DNA of 11,838 bases from JBBECF01 sp040881945. Its GTDB lineage: Bacteria > Pseudomonadota > Alphaproteobacteria > Dongiales > Dongiaceae. A program made the translations under genes and the position numbers. Numbering within the stretch: position 1 is the first letter of the stretch; each line of letters opens with the position of its first letter. Positions 1 to 6,379 of the stretch are shown here, piece after piece. The notes beneath the pieces were generated by a model. The model saw only the letters and a program-made list of their open reading frames with translations. It did not search any database and was not told the DNA's origin. Location of the stretch: NCBI GenBank assembly GCA_040881945.1, contig JBBECF010000201.1:1-11838 (forward strand), in the 5' to 3' direction.

Positions 1-1
1 T

Positions 2-205
2 AACTCAATCGGGCGCAGGCACCCGAAGCCGCCATAGCAGACCTGGCGGACATTCCTTCGGAACCATGTGGGCTGTCTGGCATCTGTCGATTTCTTCGTC
101 GTGCCGACCGCCACGTTTCGGCTCTTGTTCGTGTTCATCGTCCCGCACCACGCGCGCCGTCGTATCGTGCATTTCGGCGTAACTGCGCACCCCACATCGC
201 GAAGA
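2..205 (+). pseudogene. Degenerate integrase/transposase (rve core) fragment
   Basis: Frame 2 of the plus strand, read from the window edge, gives RRHPKPP-stop-QTWRTFLRNH, then ASVDFFVVPTATFRLLFVF, then HHARRRIVHFGVTAHPT. From memory this matches the start of the catalytic core of a widespread family of rve-type integrases/transposases, where the usual string is PPSQTWRTFL, then (S/V)-(I/V)-D-FFVVPT, then RRRIVHF and HPT followed by the WTAQQ region. The Asp at 89-91 would be the first catalytic acidic residue of the DDE triad. A TAG at 35-37 sits where the family normally has Ser, a one-base change from TCG. Similarity ends after the HPT codons (188-196). The WTAQQ part, the second Asp and the Glu are missing, and the frame runs through unrelated sequence to a stop at 275-277. 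The 5' part lies outside the window. It is therefore a truncated, non-functional remnant. The family assignment is recognition, not a search result. Confidence 0.72.
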
Positions 206-224
206 ACAAGCGTCGGTCAACCAA

Positions 225-250
225 CCGCAGGAAGTTGGGCCTTCCTGCGG
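225..250 (-). terminator. Perfect 10-bp hairpin, possible terminator of the ABC operon
   Basis: CCGCAGGAAG (225-234) and CTTCCTGCGG (241-250) are exact reverse complements separated by six bases. Read on the minus strand, the hairpin lies about 80 nt beyond the stop codon of the substrate-binding protein gene and is followed by TTGGTTG, a mildly T-rich tail. This fits a weak intrinsic terminator for the leftward operon. It lies just past the point where the transposase similarity stops, so it could instead be part of a former mobile-element end. Confidence 0.42.
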
Positions 251-329
251 CCTGTTGACGCCCACACTCTAGCTTAAGTGGTACTTGCACCGCAAATTGG
301 GGTGTGGCGTTCGGCTGTTGCGGCTAGCC

Positions 330-1409
330 TCACTGTCCACCCTGGATCGTGTTCCATCCGTCGGCGATCTTCTTAACCGCCGCCGAGAAACTCGCCAGAT
401 CGGTTGGGAAGTGAATATTCCCGTAGGCGCTTTCCGGCAGCATCTTGGCCGCTACGTCGGCCGGTAGTTTTACCGCCTGGGCGGGGTGGGCATAGCCCTG
501 GGCGAGCATGATTTGGCCTTCGTCAGTCTGAAGGAATTCGATCGCCAGCTTCGCCGCACTCGGATGGGGTGACACCGCACTGATGTATTGGGCAAACAGC
601 ATGCCCACCGTGCCGTCCTTCGGGATGATCACTTGGAGGGGCAGCCCTGTCGCATCACGTTTCGCGAACCCGTCGAAGTCGTAGACCATCGAAATTGGGC
701 ACTCGCCTTTTTGCACAGACGCAACATTCAATACGACTCCTTTCCGAAGGTTGCCGCTGTCGCGCAGACTCTTGAACCAATCGAGTCCCGGCTGAACGTT
801 CTGCTCGCTGCCGCCATTCGCATAGGCTGCCGCAAGAACGGAGGCTGTCGCATATGTGGAAATGCGCGGATCGCGGCTGCACACCATGTCTTTGTATTCA
901 GGTTTCAGCAGGTCATTCCACGTCTGGGGCACGTTCTCGACCTTGCTGGTGTTGACCAGAAAGCTGATCGCGCCCCAATAGGCCACCGACCAGTTGCCGT
1001 CCTTGTCCTTAAAATTGTCAGGGATCTTGTCCCACGACGCGTTCTTGTATGGCAACGTCAGGTTGTTTTCCATCAGTCGCCCGACGAAGTCGTAGCCGAT
1101 ATCTGCGATATCCATGACCGGTGCATTCTTTTCCGCGAGAAGATGCGTGATCTCTTCGGCGGAGGTCATGTCGGTATCTGTGTGTGCGACGCCGTATTTC
1201 GTCTCGATGACCTGGAAGATGTTTCCGAGGTTCACCCAATCGTCCGACATGCCGTAGCTGATGAGTTTGCCTTCGCTCTTGGCGCCGTCCATCAGCACCT
1301 GCATATCATCGGCGTGCGCGGTGGGCGCCGGTATGGCGGTGACGATGCCGGCGAGCACGGCCGTGGCGGCCAACCCAATTGATACACGTCTGAAATTAGC
1401 GGTAATCAT
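330..1409 (-). CDS. ABC transporter periplasmic substrate-binding protein
   Basis: Encodes 359 residues; this is the soluble receptor that captures the solute in the periplasm and delivers it to the permeases encoded just upstream. Residues 1-33 form a Sec signal peptide: a positive start (FRR), a hydrophobic core (GLAATAVLAGIVTA) and an AHA cleavage site before DD. The mature part has features of the iron(III)/polyamine/2-aminoethylphosphonate class of type II binding proteins, including the PQTWNDLLKPEYKDMV block at 161-176 and a late block with FLQTDEGQ. The ATG is preceded by AAAAGGAGACGGCA, a strong ribosome binding site. It is the last gene of the operon, separated from the permease by 115 bp that contain a GC hairpin; binding proteins often come first or are expressed at higher level than the permeases. 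There are two Cys in the mature part (CSRDP near 177 and GECPIS further on). The substrate is not determined: a polyamine, phosphonate, iron chelate or another small anion are all possible. Confidence 0.88.
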   Translation of the reverse strand: MITANFRRVSIGLAATAVLAGIVTAIPAPTAHADDMQVLMDGAKSEGKLISYGMSDDWVNLGNIFQVIETKYGVAHTDTDMTSAEEITHLLAEKNAPVMDIADIGYDFVGRLMENNLTLPYKNASWDKIPDNFKDKDGNWSVAYWGAISFLVNTSKVENVPQTWNDLLKPEYKDMVCSRDPRISTYATASVLAAAYANGGSEQNVQPGLDWFKSLRDSGNLRKGVVLNVASVQKGECPISMVYDFDGFAKRDATGLPLQVIIPKDGTVGMLFAQYISAVSPHPSAAKLAIEFLQTDEGQIMLAQGYAHPAQAVKLPADVAAKMLPESAYGNIHFPTDLASFSAAVKKIADGWNTIQGGQ

Positions 1410-1480
1410 TGCCGTCTCCTTTTGCTGCTCCCTAGATACTGCTCGTACGATGGCATCACTTTGTCGCGACTCACGTCATC

Positions 1481-1503
1481 CCCACCCGTGATGCAAGGGT
1501 GGG
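1481..1503 (-). repeat. Intercistronic GC hairpin before the binding-protein gene
   Basis: CCCACCC (1481-1487) and GGGTGGG (1497-1503) are perfect complements with a nine-base loop. The hairpin lies in the 115-bp gap between the second permease stop (1525) and the binding-protein start (1409). No T-run follows on the minus strand, so it does not look like a full intrinsic terminator. It may protect or help process the mRNA so that the binding protein is made at a different level from the membrane subunits. I found no convincing separate promoter in this gap. Confidence 0.4.
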
Positions 1504-1524
1504 CAATTCATGTGTGCTTACGAC

Positions 1525-2334
1525 CTATCTCGCGGCCAGGACCTCGCTTGGTCGTCCGCTGCGCCCAACGATCCACAGGATCGCCAGCGAGACGACCCAG
1601 GCAAAGGCGAAACTGATGACCGCAAGGGCGCTTGCTTGGCGCGCGTCGAACCGCGTGAACTCGACGAGATAAATCGGAAAGGTCTTGAACCGCGTGCCTA
1701 TCAAAAGGTTTGCCAAGGTGAACTCGGCGAACACTGTCGAAAAAGCCAGCAGACTGCCGTTGACCACGCCTGAAAGTATATTGGGTATGATGGCGAAGAT
1801 GAGTGTTCGCCAACCGGTCGCACCCAGGCTCTGTGCCGCTTCGCTGAGTGTGCGCGCATCGATCGCTTCGAGCGCGTTCATGACGGAGCGGTACATGAAC
1901 GGAAGCGTCAGCACGACGTAGGAAGCGACAAGCAGGTTTGCCGTGTTGATTAGCGGCAAGGGGACATTCGAATAGAACCGGATTAACGCCAACGCCAAGA
2001 CAACGCCCGGCAAACCGAAGGGAACGATGGCTATCAACTCGATCCATGGCTTGGCCCCCGGCAGACGCAGATGCGCCCAACAGGCCGTCGGTGTCACCAG
2101 GACCGCGGAAACGACCACTGTGGCCAAAGCGACGTAGATGGAGTTGAGAAGCGTTCTTTGGAATGCGGAACGCGCCGTTACCTTGATCCACCAGGCGAGC
2201 GTCAGATCTTCCGGCCAGATCGTCCGATCCCAACGCGTGGCGAACGAGAACAGTGCAGTCGCGATCACGGGCGCGATCATGAACAACAGAAACAGGGTAA
2301 GGACCGGCGCGCGCCAAGTGATTTGCCTCCTCAT
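1525..2334 (-). CDS. ABC transporter inner-membrane permease (PotC-like)
   Basis: Encodes 269 residues, the usual length for the second permease of polyamine- or phosphonate-type importers. It should form half of the membrane channel. Six hydrophobic stretches can be seen, near residues 10-30, 62-82, 98-120, 132-150, 186-212 and 235-257. The cytoplasmic EAA loop that docks on the ATPase is clear: EAAQSLGATGWRTLIFAIIP at 165-184, with E165, A166, G171 and P184. The ATG at 2334 overlaps the upstream permease stop in an ATGA, so the two permeases are translationally coupled and probably made in equal amounts. A GAAGG about nine bases upstream, within the preceding gene, can serve as ribosome binding site. 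The substrate is unknown; assignment to the class is firm. Confidence 0.92.
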   Translation of the reverse strand: MRRQITWRAPVLTLFLLFMIAPVIATALFSFATRWDRTIWPEDLTLAWWIKVTARSAFQRTLLNSIYVALATVVVSAVLVTPTACWAHLRLPGAKPWIELIAIVPFGLPGVVLALALIRFYSNVPLPLINTANLLVASYVVLTLPFMYRSVMNALEAIDARTLSEAAQSLGATGWRTLIFAIIPNILSGVVNGSLLAFSTVFAEFTLANLLIGTRFKTFPIYLVEFTRFDARQASALAVISFAFAWVVSLAILWIVGRSGRPSEVLAAR

Positions 2335-3212
2335 CGCGTGAGCCTTCGGCCCCGCCCGGCCAACCCCTGATAACCGGCGACGCAGAACGCCATGATCCCG
2401 ATCGATATCAAGGCGAGTGCATCGGCAAGGGATGGGTCGAGTTGCACCTCACCGCGTACCAAGGCAGCGATCTGCACAGTGACCAGATTCACGTCGGGTC
2501 CGGTTAGTGTCCAGGCCGTGGCATAGGCACCGAACGCGTTGGCGAATAGCAATAGGAAGCTGCCCAGGATCGACGGCGCCAGGATCGGCAGCGCCACATG
2601 GACCCAATACTGCGTGGCGGAGGCGCCAAGGCTCGTCGATGCCTCACGCCAATCCCGCCGTAGGCCAAGCAATGCGGGAATGATGAGCAAGATGAAAAGC
2701 GGCAGCTGAAAATATACGTAAGCGACGCCGAGCCCTGTCACCGAGTAGATGCGAAAATCGGGGTAGAGATCGACGCCAACCTCCTGCAGCAGAAGAGTTA
2801 CAATCCCCGTAGAGCCGAGCGTGATGATGAAGGCGAAAGCTAGCGGTGCACCGCCGAAATTCGCCGTTACATCGGCCAGCGCCGTCAGCACATTCCTGAC
2901 CGTGGCGTTTGGCGAGGTAACGATGGCATAGGCGACTATCGTCCCCAGCACGGTGCCGAGGAGGGCCGTGCTGAACGACAACTGGATGCTGTTGCGGAAT
3001 GCGTCCAGCATCATCGGCGTGAGAGCATGTCCGAAATTGGTGAGCGTCAGGGCGCCATTCCTGGTCAAACTCGACCGCACCAGCATCAAGATCGGCAGCG
3101 CCTCGAAGGCCAGGGCGAACAAGAAGAAGGGAACCAAGCCGAGCCATGCCGCCTGTCCCGGCAGTCGTCGCCGGGTCTGTCGTGAGTGGCCGATTCCCCC
3201 ATCTTGTGGCAC
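2331..3212 (-). CDS. ABC transporter inner-membrane permease (PotB-like)
   Basis: Encodes 293 residues, the first of two separate permeases. In the FbpB iron family the two halves are fused in one chain; here they are not. A basic N-terminal tail (RQTRRR at 11-16) precedes six membrane segments near 23-46, 75-99, 120-142, 158-182, 212-236 and 263-281. The EAA docking loop is at 189-209, with E190, A191, G196 and the LP pair at 208-209. The start is a GTG at 3212. It lies 14 bp after the hydrolase stop codon, and the ribosome binding site AAGGGA overlaps that stop (TCTGAAGGGAATC), which implies coupling with the hydrolase gene. It pairs with the downstream permease, which it overlaps by 4 bp. 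Confidence 0.92.
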   Translation of the reverse strand: MPQDGGIGHSRQTRRRLPGQAAWLGLVPFFLFALAFEALPILMLVRSSLTRNGALTLTNFGHALTPMMLDAFRNSIQLSFSTALLGTVLGTIVAYAIVTSPNATVRNVLTALADVTANFGGAPLAFAFIITLGSTGIVTLLLQEVGVDLYPDFRIYSVTGLGVAYVYFQLPLFILLIIPALLGLRRDWREASTSLGASATQYWVHVALPILAPSILGSFLLLFANAFGAYATAWTLTGPDVNLVTVQIAALVRGEVQLDPSLADALALISIGIMAFCVAGYQGLAGRGRRLTR

Positions 3213-3226
3213 GGCCGAGATTCCCT

Positions 3227-3976
3227 TCAGAAGGCGACCGCAGTTCCGTCAACCGCGACGATGATCTCGCCGTCATAAATCTCGCTCGCCTGTGCGCCGA
3301 CGTCGACCGCCTGAGCCGGCGGATAGAGATGCGACAAGACCAACCGGTGCACCCCGGCCGTCCGCGCCATGCGACCCGCACCATCGGAGGTGACGTGGTC
3401 GCAGGTCTTCCATCCGCGTGGGAACGAGCATTCGCATACGAAGAGGCCGGCATCCCGCGCCAGATGGGTCAATGCCGGACATTCGATGGCGTCGCCCGAA
3501 TAGACGATGGTCTTGTTATCGGCCTCGACGCGGAAGGCAATGCTATTCGGCGTATGGCCGGTGAGGGCGGTTTCCAATGCCCAACCATCAAAGTCCCGGC
3601 GTTCAGTGCCCAATTCCGTGACTTGAACGGGATAGCTTTCCGGGGTGGTTCCATCGAAGAGCTCCGTGATCCGATCGACGAAGGCCGAAAGGCCTCGACA
3701 GCCGATCAATTCCAACGGTTCCTCACGCGTCCAGCCAGGCGTCGCGTTGCTGGCCTGTAGCAGGGTGACCAGATCCAGTACGTGATCCGAATGCAGATGA
3801 GAGACGAAGACCCGTGTGAGGTCTTTGTAACTGACTCCCACCGCAGCCAGACGCGCCAAGGTTCCTGGTCCTAGGTCGAACAAGAGGCATTCCTCGCCCA
3901 CCTGGAGCAAGTAGCCCGAGGGGCTGCGCCCGGGCATCGGCAAGGCCGTGCCCGCGCCCAGAACGGTCAACTTCAT
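3227..3976 (-). CDS. MBL-fold metallohydrolase (ElaC/RNase Z-like), in the ABC importer operon
   Basis: Encodes 249 residues of the metallo-beta-lactamase superfamily, ElaC-like branch. Metal ligands are complete: HLHSDH at 60-65 (H60, H62, D64, H65), H141 in TGHTPNS, D162 in YSGDAIE, and H216 in LSHLYPP. H194 in the DHVTSD segment aligns with the catalytic His of RNase Z-type phosphodiesterases. It is shorter than RNase Z (about 300 residues) and I see no obvious exosite arm for tRNA, so tRNA processing is unlikely; a small-molecule phosphodiesterase, lactonase or esterase is more plausible. There is no signal peptide, so it acts in the cytoplasm. Its ATG overlaps the ATPase stop by 4 bp with a strong GGGGGAGG site, and the permease follows 14 bp later. 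It is thus embedded between transporter subunits and likely processes the imported compound. PhnP of the phosphonate pathway is a similar idea, but the extra Cys zinc site of PhnP is not visible here. Confidence 0.88.
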   Translation of the reverse strand: MKLTVLGAGTALPMPGRSPSGYLLQVGEECLLFDLGPGTLARLAAVGVSYKDLTRVFVSHLHSDHVLDLVTLLQASNATPGWTREEPLELIGCRGLSAFVDRITELFDGTTPESYPVQVTELGTERRDFDGWALETALTGHTPNSIAFRVEADNKTIVYSGDAIECPALTHLARDAGLFVCECSFPRGWKTCDHVTSDGAGRMARTAGVHRLVLSHLYPPAQAVDVGAQASEIYDGEIIVAVDGTAVAF

Positions 3977-5136
3977 GCTGACCTCCCCCGCATCGCTTCC
4001 GCTTGATCCCGCTCCTCGCTTATGCCCGAAGGCGGCCGGTCGTCACCGATGACCCGGCAAGCATCGACCGGAAACGAAATCGTCATCCGATCGCCACGAC
4101 GAACCTGCCCGAGAGCGGTGCCGGAAACATCGGCAACCAGCCGCTGGCCGGCCGCGTCGAGGACGATACGCCGCACCGAACCTAGAAACGTGACCCCCTC
4201 GACGCATGCAGCAAATTTGTTCCTGCCGCCGATCGCGACCGTATTCGTCGCGGCATCGATATCGGAGCCGGCCGGGGTCATCATGATGGTCTCTGGCCGT
4301 ACCAATACGGTTGCGACGCTGCCGACCTCCAGCTTGGCGATCGTTTCCGGCGGCACCTGCAACTTGTGCGCTCCGCACTGAACGTACCCCTGCCTCGTCG
4401 CCACGACGCGGCCGGGCAACTGGTTCATCTTGCCGATGAACCCGGCGACAAATCGGGTCGCGGGTCGCGCGTAGATGTCCTCCGACGTTCCGACTTGTTC
4501 GATGCGGCCGTCGCGTATCACCGCGATCCGATCGGAGATTGCCAGTGCCTCCTCCTGGTCGTGCGTCACGTATAGGGTTGTCATCCCAAGAGTTGTTTGA
4601 ATTCGGCGTATCTCGTCGCGCAAAGATACGCGGACCACGGCGTCCAGAGCGCTCAATGGTTCATCCAGCAGAAGCATGCGGGGCTCAATTGCGAGCGCGC
4701 GCACCAGGGCAATTCGCTGCTGCTGGCCGCCGCTCATTTCATGCGGATACTTGCCCGCCGCGTCGCCAAGGCCGACCAGCTCTAGGAGTTCGGGCACACG
4801 CCGGCGAATGTCCGCTCCCGGCCGGCCGGTCATCTTCATGCCGAAGGCCACGTTTTTCCAAGCCGTCAAGTGCGGGAACAGTGCATAGCTCTGAAATACG
4901 ACGCCCATACCGCGGCGATTCGGAGCGACTTCCAGAAGATTCTGTCCGCCCAGCCACACGCCACCGGAATCAGGCATCTCGAACCCGGCCACGATGCGCA
5001 ATGTCGTGGTCTTGCCGCAGCCCGAGGGGCCAAGCAGTGAAACAAGTTCCCCTTGTTCAATGCTTAGTCGGAGGCCATGCAGGGCAGCCCTCCCGGCGAA
5101 GCTCTTGCAGAGCTCGATCAGCTCGATATGTGCCAT
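3973..5136 (-). CDS. ABC transporter ATP-binding protein with TOBE domain (PotA-like)
   Basis: Encodes 387 residues and powers the importer. The nucleotide-binding domain occupies about 1-235: Walker A GPSGCGKTT at 36-44, Q-loop Gln82 in VVFQSYALFPH, signature MSGGQQQR at 134-141 (Met replacing the usual Leu), Walker B LLLDEP at 155-160 with catalytic E159, D-loop SALD, and switch His192 in YVTHDQEEA. A C-terminal TOBE-type regulatory region covers about 238-360, including VLVRPE at 278-283. This layout is typical of PotA, UgpC, FbpC and PhnT ATPases. It is the first gene of the operon. The ATG context (CACCTACGGG) has only a weak ribosome binding site, yet the N-terminus matches the family well, so I keep this start. 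A promoter-like sequence and a dyad lie 30-95 bp upstream. The last residues (about 365-387) are polar and probably disordered. Confidence 0.94.
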   Translation of the reverse strand: MAHIELIELCKSFAGRAALHGLRLSIEQGELVSLLGPSGCGKTTTLRIVAGFEMPDSGGVWLGGQNLLEVAPNRRGMGVVFQSYALFPHLTAWKNVAFGMKMTGRPGADIRRRVPELLELVGLGDAAGKYPHEMSGGQQQRIALVRALAIEPRMLLLDEPLSALDAVVRVSLRDEIRRIQTTLGMTTLYVTHDQEEALAISDRIAVIRDGRIEQVGTSEDIYARPATRFVAGFIGKMNQLPGRVVATRQGYVQCGAHKLQVPPETIAKLEVGSVATVLVRPETIMMTPAGSDIDAATNTVAIGGRNKFAACVEGVTFLGSVRRIVLDAAGQRLVADVSGTALGQVRRGDRMTISFPVDACRVIGDDRPPSGISEERDQAEAMRGRSA

Positions 5137-5167
5137 CCCGTAGGTGTCCGCGATGCCGCCCTGCGTA

Positions 5168-5186
5168 CGTTCGGTATAGCCGAACG
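5168..5186. promoter_or_regulatory. Candidate operator: perfect dyad CGTTCGG-N5-CCGAACG
   Basis: CGTTCGG (5168-5174) and CCGAACG (5180-5186) are exact complements around TATAG. The dyad lies 32-50 bp upstream of the ATPase start and roughly at +9 to +27 from the start point predicted by the promoter at 5202-5230. That is a good position for a repressor to block transcription. A 7-bp half site with a 5-bp spacer resembles operators of dimeric helix-turn-helix regulators; the GTTCG...CGAAC core recalls IclR-type sites, but this is only a resemblance. No regulator gene is present in the window. Confidence 0.5.
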
Positions 5187-5201
5187 ATGTTTGTCAGGGC
5201 G

Positions 5202-5230
5202 ACAATAGATGACACGCCGATCGTCGTCAA
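5202..5230 (-). promoter_or_regulatory. Candidate sigma-70 promoter of the ABC-hydrolase operon
   Basis: Read on the minus strand, TTGACG (5230-5225) is followed after exactly 17 bases by TATTGT (5207-5202). Five of six -35 bases and four of six -10 bases match the housekeeping consensus. The predicted start near 5195 would give a leader of about 60 nt that contains the dyad at 5168-5186. It is the only promoter-like sequence I found upstream of this five-gene unit. Confidence 0.5.
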
Positions 5231-5380
5231 TTCACGGCGTTCCGCGCAGGGCTCCGAACTCGGGTTAACGGCGACAGCCCCATAGATCGAAGATCACGTC
5301 CATCACGGTGGCACAACTCGCGAGGTGGTCATCGGCTCCCCGGTCGGGCGGCCTTGATGGCGAGCGGTAGAGACTGGCCA

Positions 5381-5395
5381 GTCGTATCGTGCATT
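5381..5395 (+). repeat. 15-bp copy of a segment of the transposase remnant (also at 159-173)
   Basis: GTCGTATCGTGCATT occurs at 159-173 inside the transposase fragment (the RRRIVHF codons) and again, in the same orientation, at 5381-5395, between the ABC operon and the Sel1 gene. The match does not extend on either side. The two copies flank the less GC-rich ABC module. A 15-mer could match by chance in a window this size (roughly a one-in-ten event), so it is suggestive only. Immediately next to it lies a perfect 12-bp palindrome, GACTGGCCAGTC (5372-5383). Confidence 0.4.
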
Positions 5396-5421
5396 CCGCC
5401 TCTCCCGGATCTGCGGCGGAA
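5394..5421 (-). terminator. Weak hairpin after the Sel1 gene
   Basis: TTCCGCC (5394-5400) and GGCGGAA (5415-5421) can pair with a 14-base loop, starting 6 bp beyond the Sel1-gene stop on the minus strand. No T-run follows, so it is at best an inefficient or Rho-assisted terminator. The rest of the 290-bp gap (5137-5427) holds the promoter, the dyad and the 15-bp repeat described separately; I see no gene in it on either strand. Confidence 0.25.
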
Positions 5422-5427
5422 CGAGCG

Positions 5428-6363
5428 TCACTGGGTCGCACTATGCGCCTGCCGCAGCGCCACCAGGAGCTCGGGCGAAATCTCGCCGGCGACCGGCAGG
5501 CCGCGGTCGGTCTCGAACTTGCGGATGGCGTCGCGCGTGCGCGCGCCCGGCATGCCGTCCGCCGGCCCGGGGTCGTAGCCGAGCGCCGCCAGGAGCTGCT
5601 GCACCTGGGTCGCGAGCTCGCGCGGCGACACCGGTGCCCCAGGCGCGGCCGCCGTCTGCGCCATGGCGGCGGGATTGCTCGCCCACAGCCGGGCCAATTC
5701 CTGGGCCTGGGCGAGCTGCTTCGGGCTGAGCCGGCTGCCCACGTCGTCGCGCAGGGCGGCGAGCTGTCGCTTGGGTTCCTCGAGCCGGGTCCGCTGTTCG
5801 GCGAGGCTGAACCAGGCGTAGGCCTGCACCGGGTCGGGCGGCACGTCGCGCCCGTCCCGATACATCGTCGCGAGCCGGCTCATGGCGCGCGGCAGGCCCA
5901 TCGCGGCGGCCTGCCGGAACCGCCCGACGGCCACGTCTGGGTCGCGCGGCAGGCCCTCGCCGGTCTGGCGCATGACGCCGAGATTGAACGCAGCCATCGC
6001 GCTGCCTTGGGTGGCCGCGGCGCGGAACCAGCGGGCGGCCTCGGCGTGGTCCTGCGCGATGCCGCGCCCCTTGAAGTACATGACGCCGATGTTCAGGCTC
6101 GCGGTCGCGTAGTTCTGCGCCGCCGCCAGCCGGTACAAGCGCATCGCCTCGGCATAGTCCTGCGCGACGCCCTGCCCGCTCTCGTACATCACGCCGACGC
6201 CGTGCTGCGCGGCCGGGTCCCCCGCCTTGGCGAGGGGCAGCCATTCGAGCAGCGCGGTCGTGTAGTCGCCCGCGTCGTAGGCCGCCCGGCCCTCGGCAAA
6301 GCCGGCCCAGGCCGGCGCCGCCAGGGCGGCGGCAAAGAGGGCCGAAAGGATGACGCGCTTCAT
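5428..6363 (-). CDS. Periplasmic Sel1-repeat protein with C-terminal peptidoglycan-binding domain
   Basis: Encodes 311 residues. A signal peptide (MKRVILSALFAAALAAPAWA, 1-20) sends it to the periplasm. Residues 21-190 are tandem Sel1-like (TPR-type) helical repeats, the clearest at about 49-84, 85-120, 121-156 and 157-190, with GVMYESGQGV, GVMYFKGRGI, LGVMRQTGEGL and LATMYRDGRDV as repeat cores. An Ala/Pro linker (about 231-247) leads to a peptidoglycan-binding type-1 domain at 249-305 (VQQLLAALGYDPGPADG, then a TRDAIRKFE helix). Such proteins act as wall-anchored scaffolds for protein partners. A longer reading would begin at GTG 6402, but the extended -10 at 6393-6401 overlaps that region, while the ATG at 6363 follows GGGGAC and opens directly into the signal peptide, so I chose 6363. 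The partner is unknown. Confidence 0.9.
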   Translation of the reverse strand: MKRVILSALFAAALAAPAWAGFAEGRAAYDAGDYTTALLEWLPLAKAGDPAAQHGVGVMYESGQGVAQDYAEAMRLYRLAAAQNYATASLNIGVMYFKGRGIAQDHAEAARWFRAAATQGSAMAAFNLGVMRQTGEGLPRDPDVAVGRFRQAAAMGLPRAMSRLATMYRDGRDVPPDPVQAYAWFSLAEQRTRLEEPKRQLAALRDDVGSRLSPKQLAQAQELARLWASNPAAMAQTAAAPGAPVSPRELATQVQQLLAALGYDPGPADGMPGARTRDAIRKFETDRGLPVAGEISPELLVALRQAHSATQ

Positions 6364-6379
6364 GATGGGTCCCCGATGT

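Noticed and set aside
5..265. 86-codon minus-strand frame at the left edge
   Set aside because: It is the antisense of the transposase remnant; similar antisense products appear in annotations but do not form a known fold.
588..1382. 264-codon plus-strand frame opposite the binding-protein gene
   Set aside because: No family features; the opposite strand has a signal peptide, conserved binding-protein blocks and a strong ribosome site.
330..5136. Naming the importer as a 2-aminoethylphosphonate system (PhnSTUV with a PhnP-like hydrolase)
   Set aside because: The architecture fits, but so do polyamine, iron and other solutes. The hydrolase lacks the PhnP extra zinc site, and no phosphonate catabolic gene is present.
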